6,545 nt of DNA, from the NCBI GenBank assembly GCA_016932895.1, contig JAFGCA010000530.1, forward strand, positions 1 to 6,545, in the 5' to 3' direction. The position numbers were made by a program, and so were the translations under genes. The stretch is from Sedimentisphaerales bacterium (GTDB lineage: Bacteria; Planctomycetota; Phycisphaerae; Sedimentisphaerales; SG8-4). Numbering within the stretch: position 1 is the first letter of the stretch; each line of letters opens with the position of its first letter. The notes beneath the pieces were generated by a model. The model ran no database searches. It was given only the letters and a program-made list of their open reading frames with translations, and was not told the DNA's origin. Shown here piece after piece: positions 1 to 6,201 of this stretch.

Positions 1-1
1 G

Positions 2-2902
2 ACGCCCCGGCGGCGCCGGGCCGAGCAGGACGCGGTCGTTGCCTACCTGAGGGAGCATCCGTACGACCAGTGCTTCTACGCCCTGGACCTCGAGAACGGG
101 ACCGAGCCCTGGATCGCGCCGGTGTTCTACACGGCCGGCCTGCACAACCCGCCCACGCCGCCGGCCTTCCATCCGGAGACCGGCGCCCTGTACACGTTTT
201 GTCGCTCGGCCCTGACCTACTATGTGCGGGGCGTGCGACGGTACAACGCCCTGGGCCGCATCGACCGCGAGACGGGCCGGCTCGATTTCACCTGGCCCGA
301 GCGCGACGACGAGCGAAGCTGGTACGCCTTCCCCATGATCGGGGACGAAACGCAGGCGCTGTCGCTCATGGGCGAAACGCTCGTCGGCAATCATCAAGGC
401 ATGCTCGGCGGACTCGATCTCGAAACGGGGCGGGCGTTTGCGATCTGGGCGGGTCGTGACACGTACGGCGGGATCTTCGGGCCCGGCGCCGTCGAGGGCG
501 GGTTCGACCGCGCCCGCGCGCTGGCGCAGGAGGGCTATCTCACCGGTATGCCCAATGAATGGCACGGCCCGGACCGCTCGATCTGCGCCGTCGCCGCAGG
601 GCGGCTCTTCTGGGTTGTGGGCTCGCAGGTCGTTTGCCTGGGCGGGCCGGAGGTCCCTCGCGGATCCGGCGCCGGTACGAAACCGCCCTCGCCGAAGAAG
701 AGCGAGCTGCCGTGGTGCGTCGCCGGTGGGAACGTGGCCAGCAAGGGGGGCGGGCAGTTCGACGAGACGCAGGAAGAGATCGTCCTGACGCCGGAGAAAC
801 TCGGAGCGTTTGTCGGTCACACCGCTCCGCAGGAAGTCAGGCGAGCCGGGACGCAACGCGCCCGGCGCCTGCGGGCGCTGTTGCGGGACGAAGTCCTCGA
901 GCTCGTCGAGCGCGGACCCTGGGCGCCTTTTGTCGTAGAACTGGGCATCAGCGGCGAGGAGCGGCACTTCTGGCGCACGGCCGAGACGATGCAGATCGTC
1001 GCGCTGGCCCTTCCCCATTTGGGGTCGGACACACGGGACAAGGCCGTGGCTTTTCTCGATGCGTTGTGGGAAGGCGGCGCGCCGCTGCGAAAGGCCGTCT
1101 GCGACGACGCGGGCCGGCGGCGTGAGCCTTACGACCTGGGACCGGGGATGAAGGAGTTTGCCGGACGGAAGATCGACTACCGGGCCACCGTCGAGGATCT
1201 GTACGCCGTCTGGGCGTACGCCCGCTACGCCGAACGCTGGGATCGGGTCTTGCGTGACGTTGATGGCGTTCGTGATATCGTTGCCGACTTTGCGCAAGCG
1301 GACAAGCCATTTCCGCACGACGGCACGCACGACGAGGCCGAGCATCTCAATCGGCAGATCGCCGGCGCGTGGGCCGCCGTCCGGTTGTTCCGGCGCGCGG
1401 GCGACGATAAGAACGCCGAGGCGGCACTGGCATTGCTTGCGAAACTGGCGACGAAGAGGATTCATCACGAGCGGGCGGACCGCCGGCTGATTCGTCCGAC
1501 GCGCACGGCCAGCAAGGGATTGCATCAGGCGAAGGTGCCGCGCTACGTGGGGCTGGTGCCGGAGGTGGCGGCACTTCTGAGAGAGTACGCGGGCGAAGCG
1601 CTCGAACGGAACGTGCGCGCATTGAGGCGAGGTGTGCCGCTTTGGTATCAAGCGTACGGCGAGCGCATGATCGGAGGCGAGAATTACATCTCGCCGCCGC
1701 ATTTGTCCCGCGCCGTCTTCGCCGCCTGGGCCGACGGCTGCGCCGCACCCGCCGAGGATCTGGCCGCCAAACTCGATCAGCCCTGGTGCAAGGCCGACCT
1801 CTACTACATCGAGAAGCTCACCGCCACCCTCCGCCGCCTTGAGGAGGAGAATTCCGATAGGAGCCTCGGTTCCGACAGCCGAGTGTCCGAGCGGGTTCAT
1901 GCGTTTTACTATCCCTGGTACAGCAATCCGGAGACCGACGGTGCGTACGCGCACTGGCGCATGGGGCAGTTTGTCAAGGAGGGCACCGCCAAGCAGTATC
2001 CGGGCGGGGAGGATGTCGCGGCGAATTTCTATCCGGCTCTGGGCTGCTACAGCTCCAACAGCGCCCGTGACATCGCGGCACACATGCAGATGCTGCGGCG
2101 GGCGGGCGTCGGCGCGATCTGTACCTCGTGGTGGGGCATCGGCGACTATTCCGACAAAGTGGTTCCGAAACTGTTGGACGGAGCGAGCGAGCACGGCGTC
2201 ACGGTCTGCTTCCACATCGAACCGTTCCCGGGCCGCAACGCGACGACGACGCGCGAGGCCATCGTCTACATCATCGACAAGTACGGCTCGCACCCGGCGT
2301 TCTACCGGCACGGCGCGGGCCGGGGCCGGCCGATGTTCTACGTCTATGATTCCTATCTCACGCCCGCCGAAGAATGGGCGACGGTCCTTGCGCCCGAGGG
2401 CAGGAACTCGATTCGCGGGACGCGCTACGATGCGATCGTGATCGGGCTCTGGGTCAAGCAGCGCGAGGAAGCCTTCATGCTGGAGGGCGGCTTCGACGGG
2501 TTCTACACGTACTTCGCGACGGAAGGCTTCACGTACGGCTCGACGCCCGCGAACTGGCCGAGGCTCGCGCAGTGGGCCGAACGTCACGGCAAGCTCTTCA
2601 TTCCCTGCGTCGGGCCCGGTTATGACGACACGCGCATCCGGCCGTGGAACGGACGCAACACGCGCTCCCGCGAGAACGGGGCGTACTACGACCGCGAATT
2701 CGAAGCGGCCATAGCAGCCGGCCCGGAGATCATCGGTGTGACTTCGTTCAACGAGTGGCACGAGGGCACGCAGATCGAGCCGGCCGTTCCGAAGCAGATT
2801 CCGGGCTATCGGTACGAGGACTACCGGCCGCGCGAGCCGGAATACTATCTGGATCGCACGCGGTACTGGGCGCAGAGATTCCTTTCGACCGGTGCCAGAT
2901 AA
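2..2902 (+). CDS. PQQ-like beta-propeller / helical domain / GH99 endo-alpha-1,2-mannanase fusion (5' partial)
   Basis: The reading frame is open to the left edge, so the true start lies outside the window; the GTG at 122 sits inside a domain and is not the start. About 966 residues are visible. Residues 25-215 contain PQQ-type propeller repeats (YALDLENGTEPW, then IDRETG and LDLETG each closing on a Trp). Residues about 255-617 are helix-rich, around the motif EERHFWRTAE, and look like an alpha/alpha toroid. After a short Ser/Asp/Arg linker, residues 631-966 form a full GH99 domain: FYYPWYSNPETDG, FYPALGCYSS, SWWG, FHIEPF, YVYDSYLT, GFDGFYTYFA, VGPGYDDTRIRPWN and FNEWHEGTQIE. In GH99 the two Glu of NEWHE (codons 2753 and 2762) are catalytic and cleave internal alpha-1,2-mannosidic bonds through an epoxide-type intermediate. 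Export is likely but the N-terminus is not visible. It is followed closely by an amidase gene. The GH99 call is very secure; the helical-domain call is structural inference. Confidence 0.93.
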   Translation, partial: TPRRRRAEQDAVVAYLREHPYDQCFYALDLENGTEPWIAPVFYTAGLHNPPTPPAFHPETGALYTFCRSALTYYVRGVRRYNALGRIDRETGRLDFTWPERDDERSWYAFPMIGDETQALSLMGETLVGNHQGMLGGLDLETGRAFAIWAGRDTYGGIFGPGAVEGGFDRARALAQEGYLTGMPNEWHGPDRSICAVAAGRLFWVVGSQVVCLGGPEVPRGSGAGTKPPSPKKSELPWCVAGGNVASKGGGQFDETQEEIVLTPEKLGAFVGHTAPQEVRRAGTQRARRLRALLRDEVLELVERGPWAPFVVELGISGEERHFWRTAETMQIVALALPHLGSDTRDKAVAFLDALWEGGAPLRKAVCDDAGRRREPYDLGPGMKEFAGRKIDYRATVEDLYAVWAYARYAERWDRVLRDVDGVRDIVADFAQADKPFPHDGTHDEAEHLNRQIAGAWAAVRLFRRAGDDKNAEAALALLAKLATKRIHHERADRRLIRPTRTASKGLHQAKVPRYVGLVPEVAALLREYAGEALERNVRALRRGVPLWYQAYGERMIGGENYISPPHLSRAVFAAWADGCAAPAEDLAAKLDQPWCKADLYYIEKLTATLRRLEEENSDRSLGSDSRVSERVHAFYYPWYSNPETDGAYAHWRMGQFVKEGTAKQYPGGEDVAANFYPALGCYSSNSARDIAAHMQMLRRAGVGAICTSWWGIGDYSDKVVPKLLDGASEHGVTVCFHIEPFPGRNATTTREAIVYIIDKYGSHPAFYRHGAGRGRPMFYVYDSYLTPAEEWATVLAPEGRNSIRGTRYDAIVIGLWVKQREEAFMLEGGFDGFYTYFATEGFTYGSTPANWPRLAQWAERHGKLFIPCVGPGYDDTRIRPWNGRNTRSRENGAYYDREFEAAIAAGPEIIGVTSFNEWHEGTQIEPAVPKQIPGYRYEDYRPREPEYYLDRTRYWAQRFLSTGAR

Positions 2903-2904
2903 GT

Positions 2905-2910
2905 GAGGTG
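2905..2910 (+). promoter_or_regulatory. Ribosome binding site of the nitrilase-family gene
   Basis: GAGGTG lies 5 nt before the ATG at 2916 and directly after the upstream stop codon (TAA, 2900-2902). It decides the start: the in-frame GTG at 2910 overlaps this Shine-Dalgarno sequence and could not use it. Confidence 0.7.
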
Positions 2911-2915
2911 TGAAG

Positions 2916-4313
2916 ATGTCTCGATTGCTGGACGTCACGATACTGTTGATCCTCGGTACATCGGTTTCGGTGCTTCCGTGCTTCGGCGCCGACGCCGGCG
3001 GGGAGCTGGTTGTCAACTCTCGTTTTGAGACGAAGGCCGGGGCGTCACTGCCCGACGGCTGGTCAGTCTGGAAGCCGGCCTGGCACGCGGCGGCCTGCCG
3101 CGCGCAGGCTGTGGCCGGCGGTCTTCTGGTCGAGGCGGCGGGCGATCCCTACGCGGTCGGCGGCGTGACGCAGGACATCGACGCCGTTCGGCCCGGCAGG
3201 GCGTATCGCGTTCGGGCCGAGTGCGAGCTGCGTGACATCGCCTCTCCATACCGCTCGGTCATGGTTCGGATAAGCTGGCTTAAGAACAACAGGCTGATCC
3301 ATCCGGCGGGGATGCTGGTACGCGGGCCCGTCGTGGAAGGCCGGACCGCGCGGTTCTCCGACGTCTTCGTTGCTCCGGAAGGAACGGACGCGGCGCGGTT
3401 GTCGCTCGAAGTGAAATGGCCCGGAGCCGGTGCGGTCTTGTGGAAGCACGTCAGCCTGTGCGCGGCGCCTGTCCCGGGGCCGCGCGCCGTCAAGATCGGC
3501 ACCGTGTATCTGCGCCCGAGAGGGAGCACGCCCGAGAACAACCTGAAGCTGTGGTGCGAGCAGATCGACGCGGCCGGAAAGCTTGGCCTGGATATTGTCT
3601 GCCTGGGCGAGGTCATTACACGCGTGGGTACGCAGGCGTCGCTGCAGGACGTCGCGCAGCCGATTCCGGGGCCCGCGACGGACCGGTTGGGAAAGGCCGC
3701 CAAGAGCAACCGTATCTGGGTGGTGGCGGGTCTGACCGAGCGCGTCGGAGACGTCGTCTATAACACGGCGGTGCTGTTCGATCGGCGGGGTCGCATCGCC
3801 GGGACATATCGCAAGACGCACCTGCCGCGCGAGGAGTGGAAGCAGGGCGTGCGCCCCGGGCGGGAATATCCGGTCTTCGATACGGATTTCGGGCGGGTGG
3901 CGATGCAGATCTGCTACGACTGGTTCTTCCCCGAGCCGACTGCCATATTGGCGCTGAAGGGGGCGGAGATCGTCTTTGCGCCCACCTGGGGCAACACGCT
4001 GCCCGACGAGGACGGCAAGGTCAACGGCGAGACGGTTTTCCGCGTGCGGGCCCGCGACAACGGCGTATTCATGGTTCCCTCGGTCTATGACGGCAGCAGC
4101 CTCGTCATCGACCCGATGGGCCGAATCCTGGCCTCCAACCGGGGCAAGGATGGTGTTTTCTGGGCCGAGGTCGATCTGAACCGGCGCGAGTGCCTGCGCT
4201 GGGTGGGGCACTGGCGCTCGGTCGGCCCGCGCGATCGCATGCCCGGGACCTATAACCCGCTGGCAGAGCCTCAGCTCAACCCCGACGAGGACAAGGTGAA
4301 TCCCACGCGGTGA
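2916..4313 (+). CDS. Secreted carbon-nitrogen hydrolase (nitrilase superfamily) with N-terminal carbohydrate-binding-like domain
   Basis: The protein has 465 residues. Residues 1-27 form a signal peptide: Arg3, a hydrophobic core (about 7-20) and an AxA-type site (Ala25-Asp-Ala27). Residues about 30-185 resemble a beta-sandwich of the CBM4/9 kind (ELVVNSRFE at the start, LPDGW, then alternating beta strands). Residues about 192-450 are the carbon-nitrogen hydrolase domain, with the Glu-Lys-Cys triad at Glu232 (CLGEV), Lys300 (YRKTHL) and Cys333 (QICYDWFFPE); Glu306/307 fits the family's second Glu. The family hydrolyses amides or nitriles through a Cys thioester. The substrate is unknown. Cleavage of an amide in a glycan or glycoconjugate is inferred from the export signal, the binding-like domain and the GH99 gene 13 bp upstream, with which it probably shares a transcript. 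ATG 2916 was preferred to GTG 2910 because of the Shine-Dalgarno position. Confidence 0.9.
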   Translation: MSRLLDVTILLILGTSVSVLPCFGADAGGELVVNSRFETKAGASLPDGWSVWKPAWHAAACRAQAVAGGLLVEAAGDPYAVGGVTQDIDAVRPGRAYRVRAECELRDIASPYRSVMVRISWLKNNRLIHPAGMLVRGPVVEGRTARFSDVFVAPEGTDAARLSLEVKWPGAGAVLWKHVSLCAAPVPGPRAVKIGTVYLRPRGSTPENNLKLWCEQIDAAGKLGLDIVCLGEVITRVGTQASLQDVAQPIPGPATDRLGKAAKSNRIWVVAGLTERVGDVVYNTAVLFDRRGRIAGTYRKTHLPREEWKQGVRPGREYPVFDTDFGRVAMQICYDWFFPEPTAILALKGAEIVFAPTWGNTLPDEDGKVNGETVFRVRARDNGVFMVPSVYDGSSLVIDPMGRILASNRGKDGVFWAEVDLNRRECLRWVGHWRSVGPRDRMPGTYNPLAEPQLNPDEDKVNPTR

Positions 4314-4391
4314 CCTTGCTCTCGTCGGGCGCCGTACTTGGAGCGTCAAGCGGTTGCACATCGTCTCGTCCCGCGGTTTCCGGGGGATCCA
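4314..4391. other. Convergent intergenic spacer without a visible terminator
   Basis: This 78-bp gap separates the converging ends of the nitrilase-family gene and trmB. A bidirectional terminator would be expected here, but I see only a 4-bp stem (CTTG at 4337, CAAG at 4347) with no following T-run on either strand. Termination may be Rho-dependent or lie within the opposing gene. Confidence 0.5.
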
Positions 4392-5018
4392 TCACACGGG
4401 CTTTCTGAGGGCCAGCGTGTGGATCGACCGGTTGTCCTTGAGGTATTTCCGTTCGTAGTTGGTTCCGGTCCATTCGCCGTCGTTGGCCCCGACCGGCCTG
4501 ACGAATTCGATCTGGTCCAGCTTGGTGCGGTAAGTTGCGGCGACGCCGGCGATTTGCTCGAAGTACTCGTCGTGATCGGTGGCGATGCGGATGTCACCGC
4601 CCGGCCGCAGGCAGCCCAGGAGAATCTCCACGTTCGAGGCCTGGAGAAACCGCCGCTTGTGGTGACGCTTCTTCGGCCAGGGGTCCGGAAAGTAAACGTG
4701 GAAGCAGTCCACGCTCTCTTCGTGCACGAAGTCGCGCAGGAATGTCACGGCGTCGGTGCGGAGCAAGCGGACGTTGGGCAGGCCCCAACGCCCGATACGA
4801 TCTACGGCGTAACGATAGAACTTCCGCGCCCATTCGATTCCGAGAAAATCCACGTCGCGCTGCGCCTGCGCTTGGTGCACCAGGAAAGTGCCTTTGCCGG
4901 AACCGACCTCGATATGGACCGGAGCGGTGCGTCCGAAAATCTGGGTAAAATTCACTTTCGTGTCCCAGTCTTCCAGTTTTACTACAACGTCCGCATATTC
5001 TCTCAGCATTCGCGCCAT
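4392..5018 (-). CDS. trmB: tRNA (guanine-N(7)-)-methyltransferase TrmB
   Basis: TrmB methylates N7 of G46 in the variable loop of tRNAs using S-adenosylmethionine, in the cytoplasm. The 208-residue protein has the expected length and motifs. These are a SAM-binding loop EVGSGKGTF (residues 37-45), an acidic residue after the next strand (GIEW, 60-63), a conserved TDA (88-90), the signature FPDPWPKKRHHKRR (110-123), ATDHDEYF (146-153) and the C-terminal TxxE motif in TNYERKY (186-192). The chosen ATG (5018) has a GAGAG stretch just upstream; an ATG three codons further in is an alternative. The gene is transcribed towards the nitrilase-family gene and divergently from the isochorismatase-fold gene, with its own promoter. 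No oddities are visible; this is a housekeeping gene. Confidence 0.96.
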   Translation of the reverse strand: MARMLREYADVVVKLEDWDTKVNFTQIFGRTAPVHIEVGSGKGTFLVHQAQAQRDVDFLGIEWARKFYRYAVDRIGRWGLPNVRLLRTDAVTFLRDFVHEESVDCFHVYFPDPWPKKRHHKRRFLQASNVEILLGCLRPGGDIRIATDHDEYFEQIAGVAATYRTKLDQIEFVRPVGANDGEWTGTNYERKYLKDNRSIHTLALRKPV

Positions 5019-5076
5019 CGTTCTCTCACGTGCTTAAAAGCAAATCAGACCACCTACCGCAGGGGTATCAGCGGCC

Positions 5077-5105
5077 ATTATATAAAAAGGTTAAAGTCGA
5101 GTGAA
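5077..5105 (-). promoter_or_regulatory. Sigma70-type promoter of trmB
   Basis: On the minus strand, a -35 element TTCACT (5100-5105, four of six consensus bases) and a perfect -10 TATAAT (5077-5082) are separated by 17 bp. The predicted transcript start is near 5070, giving a leader of about 50 nt before the trmB ATG. The -35 overlaps the left arm of a 9-bp inverted repeat (5095-5103), so a bound protein could occlude it. Confidence 0.6.
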
Positions 5106-5163
5106 GACACAAGGAAAATTTGGATACCACCGTTACTAAAGTGCCGTGGATTGGCACTCGACT
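5095..5163. repeat. 9-bp inverted repeat with an internal competing hairpin
   Basis: AGTCGAGTG (5095-5103) and CACTCGACT (5155-5163) are perfect reverse complements 51 nt apart. A second stem, AGTGCC (5140-5145) with GGCACT (5153-5158) and a 7-nt loop, uses bases 5155-5158 of the right arm, so the two stems exclude one another. There is no T-run directly after either stem, so this is not a standard terminator. It may be an operator pair, a leader RNA switch or chance. Confidence 0.4.
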
Positions 5164-5232
5164 AATAGGATGTTGAACCCTTTTGTGGGCCATTACGTAT
5201 TCCTGAATGCATGGAATGGTGGGTGCCCGGAA

Positions 5233-5238
5233 AGGAAG
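5233..5238 (+). promoter_or_regulatory. Ribosome binding site of the isochorismatase-fold gene
   Basis: AGGAAG lies 8 nt before the ATG at 5247. The upstream in-frame ATG at 5211 lacks a comparable purine-rich site and would add 12 residues unlike the family's N-terminus, so 5247 is preferred. Confidence 0.6.
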
Positions 5239-5246
5239 TCGTAAGG

Positions 5247-5954
5247 ATGATACTTCAAATGATCAGGGCCAAGCGGAGACAGGTGGTCATCGACGTCAAC
5301 ACGCAGAGGGATTTCCTGTTGGCTGAGGGCGGCGCTTGCATCCGAAATCACCGGCGTGTGTTGGCCCATATTCGACGCATGATGGCGTGGGCGCGCGCCA
5401 AAGACGTTCCTTTGATCTCCACTTGTGAGGTGTATCCCGACAGCAACAGTCACAACGGCGAGCCACGGTACTGCATCGACGGCACGCCCGGCCAACGGAA
5501 GATCAGTTATACGCTGATCGGCAGCCGCATCTGTTTCCCGGCCGACGGAAACACGGATTTGCCGCGCGACATGCTCCGGCGGTACCGTCAGGTCATCCTG
5601 CACAAGCGGTGTGTGGACCCGTTTGAGGAGCCGCGGATCGACCGTTTGCTCAGCGAAATCTGCGCCGCCGAGTTTCTCCTGATCGGCGCCTGTGCCGAAG
5701 GGGCGGTCAAAGCGACGGTCCTGGGTCTGCTCCAGCGGAACAAGAACGTCTCGGTCGTTGTCGATGCCGTCGGGTATCACGACAACCGCGAGGCCAAGAT
5801 GGCCTTCCGCAAGATGGAAGCCAAGGGCGCCCGTCTGATCGAGACGCGGCGGCTGGCCGGGATCTCGCATCTGCGTCAGGTCGGCGCCTGCGATTGCGAA
5901 AGCTGCCAGCGCATGCTTCAGAAGTCCGCCGTCGGCGGGCCCGAAGAAAACTGA
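5247..5954 (+). CDS. Isochorismatase/nicotinamidase-fold protein lacking the catalytic cysteine
   Basis: The 235-residue protein has the cysteine-hydrolase (isochorismatase-like) fold: strand 1 VVIDVNTQRDF (13-23), a nicotinamidase-like YCIDGTPG (75-82), HKRCVDPF (119-126), IGACAEGAVKAT (146-157) and a late VVVDAVG strand. The family uses an Asp-Lys-Cys triad. Lys120 is in place. Against the family pattern G-x-x-x-x-x-C-V-x-x-T, the Cys position is Ala153 (codon 5703-5705); the nearest Cys (149) is four residues early. The Asp is ambiguous: Asp16 needs a two-residue insertion, while the ungapped position is Asn18. The metal-binding His of nicotinamidases that precedes Cys in the HC pair is Tyr75. 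There are ten Cys in all, three of them in a C-terminal CxCxxC (215, 217, 220). No signal peptide is seen, so it is probably cytosolic. It could be a pseudoenzyme, a binding or sensor protein, or an enzyme with new chemistry. Fold call confident, function unknown. Confidence 0.85.
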   Translation: MILQMIRAKRRQVVIDVNTQRDFLLAEGGACIRNHRRVLAHIRRMMAWARAKDVPLISTCEVYPDSNSHNGEPRYCIDGTPGQRKISYTLIGSRICFPADGNTDLPRDMLRRYRQVILHKRCVDPFEEPRIDRLLSEICAAEFLLIGACAEGAVKATVLGLLQRNKNVSVVVDAVGYHDNREAKMAFRKMEAKGARLIETRRLAGISHLRQVGACDCESCQRMLQKSAVGGPEEN

Positions 5955-6104
5955 CATCTCCGGACGGTTCTCTCTCTCGTCTCGACGCCGTTCATAATCC
6001 CCCCACAGCTCTGCACGCGTTAACGCACTATGTCCGCCCCGCGCTATGCCTGCGTCACCCGCGTGCAAGCCTTTGCCTGTGGATGCATCGGAGTTTCGCG
6101 AGCG

Positions 6105-6133
6105 TTGACACGATGGGCGGCACGGCATATAGT
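6105..6133 (+). promoter_or_regulatory. Near-consensus sigma70 promoter of the M14-type gene
   Basis: A perfect -35 TTGACA (6105-6110) is followed after exactly 17 bp by TATAGT (6128-6133), five of six consensus bases. The predicted start is near 6140, giving a leader of about 60 nt to the ATG at 6202. It is the best promoter match in the window and indicates that the M14-type gene begins its own transcription unit. Confidence 0.75.
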
Positions 6134-6187
6134 CGAGGGTCATACCGCCAGACGCATTTGGCGAGGGATTGTTGAATCGTCCGTTGG

Positions 6188-6194
6188 AAGGGAG
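6188..6194 (+). promoter_or_regulatory. Ribosome binding site of the M14-type gene
   Basis: AAGGGAG lies 7 nt before the ATG at 6202, a strong Shine-Dalgarno match that fixes this start over the downstream in-frame ATG at 6256. Confidence 0.7.
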
Positions 6195-6201
6195 TTGAAG
6201 A

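Larger units (their letters stand above)
5019..5246. other. AT-rich divergent intergenic region
   Basis: Positions 5041-5200 contain 71 G/C in 160 bases (44%), clearly lower than the flanking genes. The region holds the trmB promoter (minus strand), the inverted repeats and a 24-codon plus-strand reading frame (5170-5244). I found no convincing sigma70 promoter for the plus-strand gene: TTGGCA (5151) and TTGAAC (5173) lack a good -10 at normal spacing. Confidence 0.6.
5955..6201. other. Intergenic region upstream of the M14-type gene
   Basis: The 247-bp gap contains a pyrimidine-rich patch (around 5967-5985), a 10-bp palindrome GCGTTAACGC (6017-6026), the promoter at 6105-6133 and the ribosome binding site. 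I see no intrinsic terminator for the upstream gene and no convincing coding sequence or RNA gene. Confidence 0.5.

Noticed and set aside
122..124. GTG as the start of the GH99 fusion gene
   Set aside because: The same frame is open to the left edge and encodes a PQQ repeat (YALDLENGTEPW) just before it.
3063..4361. 432-codon minus-strand open frame opposite the nitrilase-family gene
   Set aside because: It is antisense to a gene with an intact catalytic triad; the translation is Arg/Pro-rich and matches nothing I recognise.
5061..5128. GGTATC (5064-5069) paired with GATACC (5123-5128) as an RNA stem
   Set aside because: It is only 6 bp with a 53-nt loop and no extension, so no better than chance.
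4338..5165. 275-codon plus-strand open frame opposite trmB
   Set aside because: trmB on the minus strand has every family motif; this frame is its complement plus spacer sequence.
6017..6026. GCGTTAACGC perfect palindrome as an operator
   Set aside because: Several 10-bp palindromes are expected by chance in 6.5 kb, and it lies about 80 bp upstream of the promoter with no second copy.
6078..6086. TGTGGATGC as a DnaA box
   Set aside because: It is a single imperfect match (7 of 9) with no cluster of boxes and no origin-type neighbours.
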